Shown in pieces: positions 8,554 to 16,440 of a stretch of DNA of 57,869 nt (its first letter is position 1; each line of letters begins with the position of its first letter). This stretch comes from Mycobacterium sp. AT1. GTDB taxonomy: Bacteria; Actinomycetota; Actinomycetes; Mycobacteriales; Mycobacteriaceae. The translations under genes and the position numbers were made by a program. The stretch is from the NCBI RefSeq assembly GCF_002043095.1, contig NZ_MVOC01000039.1:1-57869 (forward strand), in the 5' to 3' direction. Below the pieces are notes generated by a model that worked only from the letters and a program-made list of their open reading frames with translations, was not told the DNA's origin and ran no database searches.

Positions 8554-9531
8554 CTAACGGTTCACGACATTGGTCAACGGCTCGCCGCGCACCAGTCTTC
8601 CGACGTTGGCGGCGACGTCGGCAGCCCGACCCTGGAACGTGTCCGCAGTGACACCCGACGAGTGCGGCGTCATCAGCACGTTGGTCAACTCGCGAAAGGG
8701 CAGACCGCTCGGCGCCGACTGACCACCTCGCGACGGGTAGCGATACCAGACGTCGATCGCGGCTGCCCGCAGGTGACCGTCCCGCAGCGACTCGTACAAC
8801 GCCCGCTCGTCGACCAGGGGGCCGCGGCCGACGTTGACGAGCACGCCGTCGGGACCGATCAACCGCAACTCGCGACTCCCGATCATCCCCTCGGTGGCGG
8901 GAGTCAGGGGCGCGGAGAGCACCACGACGTCGGATTCGGAGAGCAGGGCGTCGAGTCTGGAGGTGTCACCGACCCAGGACAGGCCATGCGCGGAGTCGTC
9001 GACGCGACCGGATCCCGTCACGGCCGCACCGTCGGATCCGAGTACGCGGAACAACTCCCACGCACGCTGACCGATGTGGCCGAAACCGACGAATCCGACG
9101 CGGGCACCGCGCAGCGTGGGTAGCTGGCCGATGGCGTCGTCGTACACCGACGTCGCCCACACGCCGCGACGAAGCGCCCGGTCCTGGGCCAGGAAGTCGC
9201 GACGCAACATGATCGCTGCAGAGAGGACGTACTCCGCGATCGAGTTCTCGTGGTGAAAGGTGTTGGCCACCAGCACGTCCTGCGGCAGGGCCGCGAAGTC
9301 GACCTTGTCGGTGCCCGCGCCGGCGACGTGGATCAGGCGGAGCTTCTCCGCCTCGTCCGCCATCGCCGCGGTGAACCTGCTGCCGACGTAGACCTCGACG
9401 TCGCGAAGTTCCTCACCCAGCGTCAGCGGGTCGCGTCCGGCGCGCCACACCACCTCGACACCCGTGGGCAATGCGGCGTCGAAACGCTCGCGGTGCGGGG
9501 CGAGGTTGGCGTCGGCCACCATGATCTTCAT
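8554..9531 (-). CDS. D-isomer 2-hydroxyacid dehydrogenase (NAD-binding)
   Basis: A 325 aa member of the D-2-hydroxyacid dehydrogenase family. The Rossmann motif GFGHIG is near residue 150, the catalytic Arg is in NVGRGPLVDE, and the catalytic His is in TPHSSG near the C-terminus. It starts 3 bp after the gudD stop, so it is cotranscribed with gudD from the leaderless gudD promoter. A role in reducing a 2-oxo acid linked to sugar-diacid use is likely by context. The exact substrate cannot be read from sequence. Confidence 0.85.
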   Translation of the reverse strand: MKIMVADANLAPHRERFDAALPTGVEVVWRAGRDPLTLGEELRDVEVYVGSRFTAAMADEAEKLRLIHVAGAGTDKVDFAALPQDVLVANTFHHENSIAEYVLSAAIMLRRDFLAQDRALRRGVWATSVYDDAIGQLPTLRGARVGFVGFGHIGQRAWELFRVLGSDGAAVTGSGRVDDSAHGLSWVGDTSRLDALLSESDVVVLSAPLTPATEGMIGSRELRLIGPDGVLVNVGRGPLVDERALYESLRDGHLRAAAIDVWYRYPSRGGQSAPSGLPFRELTNVLMTPHSSGVTADTFQGRAADVAANVGRLVRGEPLTNVVNR

Positions 9532-9534
9532 CGG

Positions 9535-10887
9535 TCAGCTCCGTTGCAGTGCAGGGCATTTGGGGTCGAACGTCCAGCCGGGAATCAAGTATTGCATTGC
9601 CACGGCGTCATCCCGTGCGCCGAGCCCCTCGGCCAGATACAGCTGGTGGGCGGCGGCGACCGCATCCTCGTCGAGCTCGACACCGAGCCCCGGCGCATCC
9701 GGAACGTCGAGATATCCGTCGACGATCTCGTATGGGCGCTTGGTGATTCGTTGGCCGTCCTGCCAGATCCAGTGGGTGTCGATGGCCGTCACGTCACCCG
9801 GCGCGGCCGCGGCGACGTGGGTGAACATCGCCAGTGACACGTCGAAGTGGTTGTTGGAGTGCGATCCCCACGTCAGACCCCAGGCGTCGCAGAGTTGCGC
9901 GACACGTACCGAGCCGGCCATCGTCCAGAAGTGCGGGTCGGCCAGCGGAATGTCGACGGCGCCTGCCCGGATCGCGTGACCGAGCTCGCGCCAGTCAGTC
10001 GCGATCATGTTGGTGGCGGTACGCAGGCCCGTCGCACGCTTGAACTCGGCCATCACCTCGCGGCCGGAGAAGGCACCCTCGGGTCCGACCGGGTCCTCGG
10101 CGTAGGCCAGCACGCCGTCGAGTTCCCGACACGTTCGTACGGCGTCCGCGAGCAGCCATCCGCCGTTGGGATCCAGGGTGATTCGTGCGTCGGGGAATCG
10201 GTCGGCCAACGCGATGACGGCCTTGGCCTCGTCCGGAGCGGGCAGAACGCCGCCCTTGAGCTTGAAGTCGCGGAACCCGTACCGGTCCCGCGCGGCCTCG
10301 GCCAGCCGGACGATCGCGTCGGGTGTCATCGCCTCGTCGTGGCGGATGCGCTGCCACTCGTCGGCGCCGGCGGGTTCGTCGGCGGCCGATCGGTAGGGCA
10401 GGTCAGTCTTGGTGCGATCACCGACGAAGAAGAGATAGCCGAGCGCTTGCACGCGCCGACGCTGCTGACCCTCTCCGAGAAGCGCGGCGACGGGCACCTC
10501 GAGGTGCTGGCCGAGCAGGTCGAGGAGCGCCGACTCGACCGCCGTCACCGCGTGCACGGTGACGCGTAGGTCGAAGGTCTGCTTGCCGCGTCCCCCGGCG
10601 TCGCGGTCGGCGAACGTCCGGCGGATGTCGGCGAGGACCGCGTGGTGGTCACCGATGCTGCGACCCTCGACGATCTGCCTGGCGTCGTCGAGCGTACGAC
10701 GGATGGGTTCACCGCCGGGCACCTCGCCCACCCCGACGTTCCCGTCGGAGTCGTTGAGGATCAACAGGTTTCGGGTGAAGAATGGCCCATGCGCCCCGCT
10801 CAGGTTCAAGAGCATGTCGTCGCGGCCTGCGATGGGAACCACCCGCATGGCAGTGACGACGGGGGTCCGGGGTGACGACGGCCTCAT
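9535..10887 (-). CDS. gudD: Glucarate dehydratase (GudD type)
   Basis: Enolase-superfamily enzyme that dehydrates D-glucarate (and often L-idarate) to 5-dehydro-4-deoxy-D-glucarate. The 450 aa protein follows the classical enterobacterial GudD closely from memory: LSGAHGPFFTRN, FADRDAGGRGKQTFDLR, the KxK general base in FKLKGGV, the metal ligand in ITLDPNGGW, AEDPVGPEG, TNMIATDW, and the His base in GSHSNNHFDVS. The terminal YLIPGWTFDPK is also conserved. It is a different subgroup from the second dehydratase at 20400-21653. TAGGCT lies 6 nt before the ATG. Confidence 0.95.
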   Translation of the reverse strand: MRPSSPRTPVVTAMRVVPIAGRDDMLLNLSGAHGPFFTRNLLILNDSDGNVGVGEVPGGEPIRRTLDDARQIVEGRSIGDHHAVLADIRRTFADRDAGGRGKQTFDLRVTVHAVTAVESALLDLLGQHLEVPVAALLGEGQQRRRVQALGYLFFVGDRTKTDLPYRSAADEPAGADEWQRIRHDEAMTPDAIVRLAEAARDRYGFRDFKLKGGVLPAPDEAKAVIALADRFPDARITLDPNGGWLLADAVRTCRELDGVLAYAEDPVGPEGAFSGREVMAEFKRATGLRTATNMIATDWRELGHAIRAGAVDIPLADPHFWTMAGSVRVAQLCDAWGLTWGSHSNNHFDVSLAMFTHVAAAAPGDVTAIDTHWIWQDGQRITKRPYEIVDGYLDVPDAPGLGVELDEDAVAAAHQLYLAEGLGARDDAVAMQYLIPGWTFDPKCPALQRS

Positions 10888-10893
10888 GCCGTC

Positions 10894-10899
10894 AGCCTA
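10894..10899 (-). promoter_or_regulatory. -10 hexamer for leaderless gudD transcript
   Basis: On the minus strand the hexamer reads TAGGCT and ends 6 nt before the gudD ATG at 10887. Confidence 0.55.
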
Positions 10900-10934
10900 C
10901 AAATCCCATTTGATACTCGTCCAACACTCTTATC

Positions 10935-10948
10935 GCATGAATTCATGC
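10935..10948. promoter_or_regulatory. Perfect 14 bp palindrome upstream of gudD
   Basis: GCATGAATTCATGC is a perfect palindrome about 36 bp upstream of the gudD -10 hexamer, just before the expected -35 position. It lies between gudD and the 3' end of the IclR gene. It is a candidate regulator site, with IclR or LysR the local candidates. Confidence 0.5.
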
Positions 10949-10962
10949 CGAGAGCGAATCGG

Positions 10963-11769
10963 CTACTGGGCAAACCACTTGTCTCCGTTCGCGACGGGCC
11001 GCAGCACCCGCGTCACCTTGTCACCGACCGTGCGCAGCGCCTCGACGATCGTGCGCTCCCGCTCTCGCGTCAACCGGGTCAGGGGCACCGACGCGCTGAT
11101 CGCGTCCTGCGCGGGCCGCGTGTAGCCCAGCGCCACCGCGAAACACCTCACCCCGGTGGTGTTCTCCTGATCGTCGGTGGCGTAGCCGCGGATCCTCGCC
11201 GTCTCCAACTGCTCCTCCAACAGCACGCGCTCGGTGGTGGTGTGGGAGGTGATCGCCTCCAACCGGTCCGGCACGTGTCGATCACGATCGGCACCGAATC
11301 GGTCCGCCAGCAAGGCCTTTCCCAACGCAGTGGCATGGGCAGGCAGCCGACGCCCCACCCGGCTCGCCGTCCGGCGATATTGCCCGGACTGCCTGGTGGC
11401 GAGATAGACGACGTCGAGGCCGTCCAGCCGCCCGAGATGAAACGTCTCGTCGAGCTGCTGACGTAGGTCGTCGAGAAAGGGCGTGATCATCGGCAGGTAG
11501 GGATCGCCGTCAAGGTAGCTGGTGCCGACGAGCAACGCACGGATGCCGACGCCGTACAACGTCCCGGACTCGTCGGCCCGTACCCAACCCTGAGACATCA
11601 GCGTCCGCAGCAGGGCGTGCGCGCTGCTACGGGGCATGTCGAGGGCCTCGCTGACGTCGCGGATTCGAGCGGGTTGATCCCGCCTCGCGGCCAGGTACTC
11701 GAGCAGCTCCACCGTGCGGACGGCCGACTTCACCTTGCGCACGCTGACGTCCGAATCTCGTTCCGTCAC
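10963..11769 (-). CDS. IclR family transcriptional regulator
   Basis: A 268 aa regulator with an N-terminal winged helix (residues about 15-75: TVELLEYLAA, IRDVSEALDMPRSSAHALLR) and a C-terminal IclR effector domain (LPAHATALGKALLA, RGYATDDQENTTGVRC). The GTG at 11769 overlaps the TauE stop as GTGA, which fixes the start and makes it the last gene of the ABC-importer operon. IclR proteins commonly sense small organic acids and control catabolic operons, so it probably controls import, gudD, or both. The longer open frame upstream only mirrors the TauE gene. Confidence 0.9.
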   Translation of the reverse strand: MTERDSDVSVRKVKSAVRTVELLEYLAARRDQPARIRDVSEALDMPRSSAHALLRTLMSQGWVRADESGTLYGVGIRALLVGTSYLDGDPYLPMITPFLDDLRQQLDETFHLGRLDGLDVVYLATRQSGQYRRTASRVGRRLPAHATALGKALLADRFGADRDRHVPDRLEAITSHTTTERVLLEEQLETARIRGYATDDQENTTGVRCFAVALGYTRPAQDAISASVPLTRLTRERERTIVEALRTVGDKVTRVLRPVANGDKWFAQ

Positions 11770-12488
11770 AACACTCCCACCTCGTGGGCGATCAGCGCGG
11801 TGGCGCCGGCGAGCGACATGACGATCGCCGTCCACCTCTGCCGCACGGGGTTCAGCCAGCCGTTGACGTACCGGGACAGGAGGTAGCCTCCGACGACTGC
11901 GGGAATCAGCGCAGCGAACGTCAGAAACGTGTCGGCGTGGACGGCTCCGGTCGCGGCGAGCACGGCGATCGACATCGTCGACCCGACGAGGAAGAACCCA
12001 CTCATGGTGCCCCGCAGACTCGGACCCGAATTGCCTTGCCACACCAGCGCCATCGGCGGGCCCCCGATTGCCGTCGCCGTCCCGAGCACCCCGGACGTCG
12101 CACCCGCCAGGATGAGGTTGCGCCGCCGTGGCAGCGGCACCCACCCGAAGCTCGTCAACGCGACGCCGAGCAACACCACGCAACCGATCAGAATCGCCAG
12201 TGCGCGTTCGGGTATCGCGAGAAGCAGCAGACCACCGAGGACGGTGCCGGGCACTCTGCCGATCAGCGCCCACCCGGTTCCGGAGAAGTCGATCGCCGCG
12301 CGCTCCCGCACCGTCACCACCAGCGTCAGCGCAGCGGCCAGCATGATCAGCGTGCCCGGAATCAGGCTTGGGTCGACGATCGCGACGATCGGCGCGGCCA
12401 GCATCCCCATGCCGAACCCGATCGACGCCTGCAGACACGACGCGAAGAGAATCGCGACGGTCACGACGGCGAAGCCGGCACCACTCAC
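11766..12488 (-). CDS. TauE/SafE family membrane permease
   Basis: A 240 aa protein of seven to eight hydrophobic segments with the family features ASIGFGMGMLAAPI near residue 20 and GTATAIGGPPMALV near residue 140. TauE/SafE proteins move sulfite, sulfoacetate or organic anions across the membrane. Its ATG overlaps the stop of the upstream ABC ATPase (ATGA) and its stop overlaps the IclR start, so it belongs to the importer operon. Transport of a pathway acid or by-product is inferred from position. Confidence 0.85.
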   Translation of the reverse strand: MSGAGFAVVTVAILFASCLQASIGFGMGMLAAPIVAIVDPSLIPGTLIMLAAALTLVVTVRERAAIDFSGTGWALIGRVPGTVLGGLLLLAIPERALAILIGCVVLLGVALTSFGWVPLPRRRNLILAGATSGVLGTATAIGGPPMALVWQGNSGPSLRGTMSGFFLVGSTMSIAVLAATGAVHADTFLTFAALIPAVVGGYLLSRYVNGWLNPVRQRWTAIVMSLAGATALIAHEVGVL

Positions 12489-13480
12489 GCGCTGGCCGAC
12501 AGGGCGGGCTCACCCACCAAGGGATGATGGCACTCCGCGCCGTGGGTTGCCGAGTGCGGGTCGACGGCCAGCGGCGGACGTTCGGCGGCACAGATGTCGG
12601 TCGCCTTCCAGCACCGGGTCCGGAACCGGCATCCCGACGGCGGGTTGAGCGGCGACGGCACCTCACCCTTCAACAGGATTCGCTCACCGCGGTGCGCCGC
12701 GTCGAGCTTTGGCGCCGCCGACATCAGGGCGGCGGTGTAGGGGTGACTCGGCGACTGGAACACCGCTTCGGTCGGCCCGGATTCGATGATGCGCCCGAGG
12801 TACATCACGGCCACGCGGTCGGCGACGTGGCGGACCACCGACAGGTCGTGGGAGATGAACACGTAGGCGATCCCGAGCTCCTTCTGCAGATCGTTGAGGA
12901 GGTTGAGCACCTGCGCCTGAACCGACAGGTCGAGCGCCGAGACCGGTTCGTCGCAGATGACGACGTCGGGGTTGAGGGCCAGCGCACGGGCGATGCCGAT
13001 GCGCTGACGCTGGCCGCCGGAGAATTCCTGCGGGTACTTGTCGGCGGCCTTGGCACCGAGGCCGACGAGGTCGAGCAGTTCCCGCACCCTGGTCTCACGC
13101 TCGGACCGGCCGGTGTACAACGTCTTGTGCGTACGCCACGGCTCGGAGATCAGGTCGCCTGCGCTCATCCGCGAGTTCAGCGACGCATAGGGATCCTGGA
13201 ACACCATCTGCACGCGACGCCGGAACTTCAGCAGGTCCTTGCCGCGCAACGAGAAGGGGTCGATGCCGTCGAACGTGACGCTGCCCGAGTCGGGACGCTC
13301 GAGCATCATCAGCGTCCGAGCCAACGTCGACTTTCCACAACCGGATTCGCCGACCAGGCCGAGGGTTTCGCCGCGGCCGACGTCCAGGGTGATGCCGTCG
13401 AGGGCCGTCAGCCCCGCCTTGCTTCCCGGCACTCGGAACGTCTTGCGGAGGTCTCGAATCCGGAGCAGTTGATCAGACAT
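12485..13480 (-). CDS. Peptide-type ABC transporter ATPase (DppF/OppF-like)
   Basis: Second ATPase of the importer, 331 aa. Walker A is GESGCGKST near residue 45, the signature is FSGGQRQR, Walker B leads into CDEPVSALD, and the C-terminal oligopeptide/dipeptide module (PLNPPSGCRFRTRC) carries the typical Cys cluster. The ATG at 13480 has a strong AGGAGG Shine-Dalgarno seven bases upstream and overlaps the preceding ATPase gene by 8 bp, so a longer start is not needed. It works with the ATPase at 13473-14504 and the two permeases. Confidence 0.92.
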   Translation of the reverse strand: MSDQLLRIRDLRKTFRVPGSKAGLTALDGITLDVGRGETLGLVGESGCGKSTLARTLMMLERPDSGSVTFDGIDPFSLRGKDLLKFRRRVQMVFQDPYASLNSRMSAGDLISEPWRTHKTLYTGRSERETRVRELLDLVGLGAKAADKYPQEFSGGQRQRIGIARALALNPDVVICDEPVSALDLSVQAQVLNLLNDLQKELGIAYVFISHDLSVVRHVADRVAVMYLGRIIESGPTEAVFQSPSHPYTAALMSAAPKLDAAHRGERILLKGEVPSPLNPPSGCRFRTRCWKATDICAAERPPLAVDPHSATHGAECHHPLVGEPALSASA

Positions 13481-14504
13481 TGACGACCTCCTGGGGGAAG
13501 TGGCACGCGGACTGGTGTCGGGAGCCAACGGGAGTCAGGGTGGGCCTGGTGGTCCGGCAGACGTCCTGAGCCAAGGGACAGCGGGCCTGGTAGGCGCACC
13601 CTTGCGGGATCGAGTGCAAGTCTGGCGGAGCGCCACCGATCGACTTGAGCTCCTCGCCGCGCACGGCGTTGACCGGCACCGAGTCGAGCAGGCCCTTGGT
13701 GTACGGGTGCCGTGGGTTGGCGAATACCTCTGATACCAGGCCGGTTTCGACGATGTTGCCCGCGTACATCACGGCGACGCGGTCGGCTTCCTCCGCCACC
13801 AGCGCCAAGTCGTGGGTGATCAGCACGACCGCCATGTCGTACTCGCTTCGCAGGCCGCGCAGCAGTTCCATGATCTGCGCCTGCACCGTCACGTCGAGCG
13901 CCGTGGTGGGCTCGTCGGCGATCAGCACCCGCGGATTGAGCGCCACCGCCATCGCGATCAACAGGCGCTGCCGCATGCCGCCGGAGAACTGGTGCGGGTA
14001 GGAGTTCAACCGAGTCTCGGGCTGCGGAATGCCCACGCGCGCCATCAGTTCGACGGCCTTGGCCTTGGCTTCCTTCGACTTCATTCCGTGATGGATCTGA
14101 AACGGCTCGGCCAGTTGGGTTCCCACCGTGTACAGCGGGTTGAGCGCGGTCAGCGCGTCCTGGAAGACGATGGCCAACTCGGTGCCCGCCAGCCGACGCC
14201 GAGTCTTGCGGTCGACCGCAAGCAGGTCGGCGACGCCGTCGCGGCCCGTCAGCTTGGCCGACCCCGCGGTGACCTCGGCGACCGGTTCGAGGAGGCCGAC
14301 CAGCGCCGTAGCCGTCATCGACTTGCCGCACCCGGACTCGCCGAGCAGCGCCAGCGTCTCGCCGCGCCGCGCCTCGAAGGTCACCTCGTTGACCGCCCGG
14401 ACGGTGCCCGAGATGGTTCGGATGTCGACGGTGAGCCCCTCGACCTGCAGGGCGGGATCCGCGTCGACGACGTCGGCGGACGAGCGTTCTGCGACAGCGG
14501 TCAT
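13473..14504 (-). CDS. Peptide-type ABC transporter ATPase (DppD/OppD-like)
   Basis: First ATPase of the importer, 343 aa. Walker A is GESGCGKSM, the Q-loop region contains FQDALTALNPLYTVG, the signature is FSGGMRQR, and IADEPTTALDVTVQAQ follows. The C-terminal module has CAYQARCPLAQDVC. The ATG at 14504 overlaps the permease stop as ATGA. D and F ATPases are separate genes here, unlike the fused DppD of M. tuberculosis as I recall it. Confidence 0.92.
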   Translation of the reverse strand: MTAVAERSSADVVDADPALQVEGLTVDIRTISGTVRAVNEVTFEARRGETLALLGESGCGKSMTATALVGLLEPVAEVTAGSAKLTGRDGVADLLAVDRKTRRRLAGTELAIVFQDALTALNPLYTVGTQLAEPFQIHHGMKSKEAKAKAVELMARVGIPQPETRLNSYPHQFSGGMRQRLLIAMAVALNPRVLIADEPTTALDVTVQAQIMELLRGLRSEYDMAVVLITHDLALVAEEADRVAVMYAGNIVETGLVSEVFANPRHPYTKGLLDSVPVNAVRGEELKSIGGAPPDLHSIPQGCAYQARCPLAQDVCRTTRPTLTPVGSRHQSACHFPQEVVNV

Positions 14505-15484
14505 CGGAGTGCCTTCGCGGTCTTGGTGAAGCGGGACAGTCGTTTTTGCGGAACGGTGAGCCGCCACCGCTGACCGGGATCCGTGGCGATCCGAGCCCAC
14601 GCCGCGAGGATCGTTGCGGACACCGTGGTGATCACGATGGCAAGGCCGGGGAAGAACGACAGCCACCACGCCGAGTTGAGGTAGGTACGGCCCTGGGCGA
14701 CCATCAGACCCCAGCTCACGTCCGGCGGCTGGATTCCGATGCCGAGGAAGCTCAGTGAGCTCTCGGCAAGCATCACGTAGCAGAAGTCAAGGGTCGCGAC
14801 GGTCAACAGCGTGGGAAGGACGATCGGCAGCACGTGCCGGGTGATGATCGACGGCGCGCTGGCGCCGAAGGTTCGGGCCGCGTCGACGAACAGGCGGCTC
14901 TGCAGCTCCGCGGACTCGGCGCGCGCCGTCCTCAGGTACACCGGAATGCGGGTGAGGGCAAGCACGGCAACGATGTTGGCGGCGCTCGGGGAGAACACGT
15001 AGAGCACGACGACCGCGAGCAGCAGAGACGGGAAGCTCATGATGACGTCGGCGATGCGCATGGCGACCGTCTCCCGCCAGCCTCGGTAGAAACCGGCCCA
15101 CATGCCGATCAGGGAGCCGATCACCGCCGAGATCACCACCGCGGGAATGGCAACCGACAACGTGGTCCTGCTGGCGACGACCAACCGGGCCAGCATGCTG
15201 CGGCCAAGCGGGTCGGTGCCGAGCACGTTGGCCCAACCGTGCGCCAGCGTGAACGGCGCCTGATTGGAGTTGTCCAGGTCGATGCTCGTCGCGACGTTGC
15301 CGATCAGCATCGGGCCGAACAGCGCGGTGAGCAGGACCAGGGCCAGGACGGCAGCGGCGCAGGCGGCGACCCGGTCGTTGACCAGAAGACGAAACCAGAT
15401 GGCGCGCCCGGACTTTCGCGGGTTGGCCTCGCCGACGATCGCCGTCGTCGGCTTGACGGGGACGAGATCGAGTTGAGTGCTCAT
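14501..15484 (-). CDS. Peptide-type ABC transporter permease (DppC-like)
   Basis: A 327 aa inner-membrane permease with the N-terminal cytoplasmic stretch and single helix typical of DppC/OppC, then five further helices. The EAA-type loop is seen in SAPSIITRHVLPIVLP, and SSLSFLGIGIQPPDVSWG is a family hallmark. A Shine-Dalgarno (AGGAGA) precedes the ATG. It pairs with the permease at 15497-16423. Confidence 0.92.
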   Translation of the reverse strand: MSTQLDLVPVKPTTAIVGEANPRKSGRAIWFRLLVNDRVAACAAAVLALVLLTALFGPMLIGNVATSIDLDNSNQAPFTLAHGWANVLGTDPLGRSMLARLVVASRTTLSVAIPAVVISAVIGSLIGMWAGFYRGWRETVAMRIADVIMSFPSLLLAVVVLYVFSPSAANIVAVLALTRIPVYLRTARAESAELQSRLFVDAARTFGASAPSIITRHVLPIVLPTLLTVATLDFCYVMLAESSLSFLGIGIQPPDVSWGLMVAQGRTYLNSAWWLSFFPGLAIVITTVSATILAAWARIATDPGQRWRLTVPQKRLSRFTKTAKALR

Positions 15485-15496
15485 GTCGCGTGTCTC

Positions 15497-16423
15497 CTAG
15501 ACCCGGGCCGGTTCCCGCACGCGCGCGTCGAGCAGCGCGTAACAGGCGTCGATGGCGATGTTGAGGACGAAGATGCTGACCGCGGTGAGAAGCACCGCCG
15601 CCTGCAGCACCGCGAAGTCTCGTTGCAGAATCGCGTCGATCATGAGCTTTCCGATGCCTGGCCATCCGAAGATCGCCTCGACGACGACGGCGCCGTTGAT
15701 CAGGCCGACCGCGAGGTCGCCAGCCACCGTCAGCGCCGGCGCGGCCGCGTTTCGAAGGGCGTGGTGGGTGACCACCCTCAGATCGCCCGCCCCCTTGCTG
15801 CGGGCCAACCGCACGTACGGGGCGGACAGCGCGGAAACCATTGCGCCGCGGACTACTTGGGTCAACACGCCGAGCGGCCTGATCATCAACGTGGCGATCG
15901 GGAGGATCCACGCGAGTGGACCGTCGGTGCCCGAGGTCGGCAGGACCCCGAGCAGGACCGCGAAGAGCCAGACGCCGGTGATGGCGAACCAGAAGTCCGG
16001 GATGCTGGCCCCGGTCATCGACAGCAGGCTGGAGAACCGGTCGGCCAGGGAGTTGGGTCGATAGGCCGCCCAGCATCCGATCACGATGGCGCCGACGACG
16101 GCCAGCAGCATCGTCGTGGCCGCCAGCTGGAGGGTGGCGGGGAAGGCCCGAAATGCCATCGCCGACGCGGATTCCCCGGTGCGCAGCGACGTTCCGAAGT
16201 CGAGGTGCAACACGCCGGTGAAGTAGTCGCCCAACTGGGTCAGGAGCGGCCGGTCGAAGCCGTTCTTCAGGGCGAAGGCTTCCCGCTGCGTCGCGGTCGC
16301 CGACTCGGGGAGGTACAGGCTGGTGGGATCGCCGGTGAGCCGGGCGAGGAGGAACACGCCGAGCAGGACGATGATCAAAGGCAATGCGCTGGTGTACATC
16401 CGGCGCCGAACGAAGGAGAACAC
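15497..16423 (-). CDS. Peptide-type ABC transporter permease (DppB-like)
   Basis: A 308 aa permease with six hydrophobic helices. Family features include the N-terminal RLTGDPTSLYLPESAT and PLGVLTQVVRGAMVSALSAPYVRLARSKG, the conserved cytoplasmic loop that contacts the ATPase. It starts at a GTG 17 bp after the binding-protein stop, and its stop lies 12 bp before the DppC-like start. Confidence 0.92.
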   Translation of the reverse strand: MFSFVRRRMYTSALPLIIVLLGVFLLARLTGDPTSLYLPESATATQREAFALKNGFDRPLLTQLGDYFTGVLHLDFGTSLRTGESASAMAFRAFPATLQLAATTMLLAVVGAIVIGCWAAYRPNSLADRFSSLLSMTGASIPDFWFAITGVWLFAVLLGVLPTSGTDGPLAWILPIATLMIRPLGVLTQVVRGAMVSALSAPYVRLARSKGAGDLRVVTHHALRNAAAPALTVAGDLAVGLINGAVVVEAIFGWPGIGKLMIDAILQRDFAVLQAAVLLTAVSIFVLNIAIDACYALLDARVREPARV

Positions 16424-16440
16424 TGTGGTGGCCTTCCTGA

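Noticed and set aside
5794..9123. A 1109-codon open frame on the plus strand
   Set aside because: It runs antisense to lhgO, the acyltransferase and a dehydrogenase, is Arg/His/Gln-rich low-complexity sequence, and has no domain. It is a high-GC shadow.
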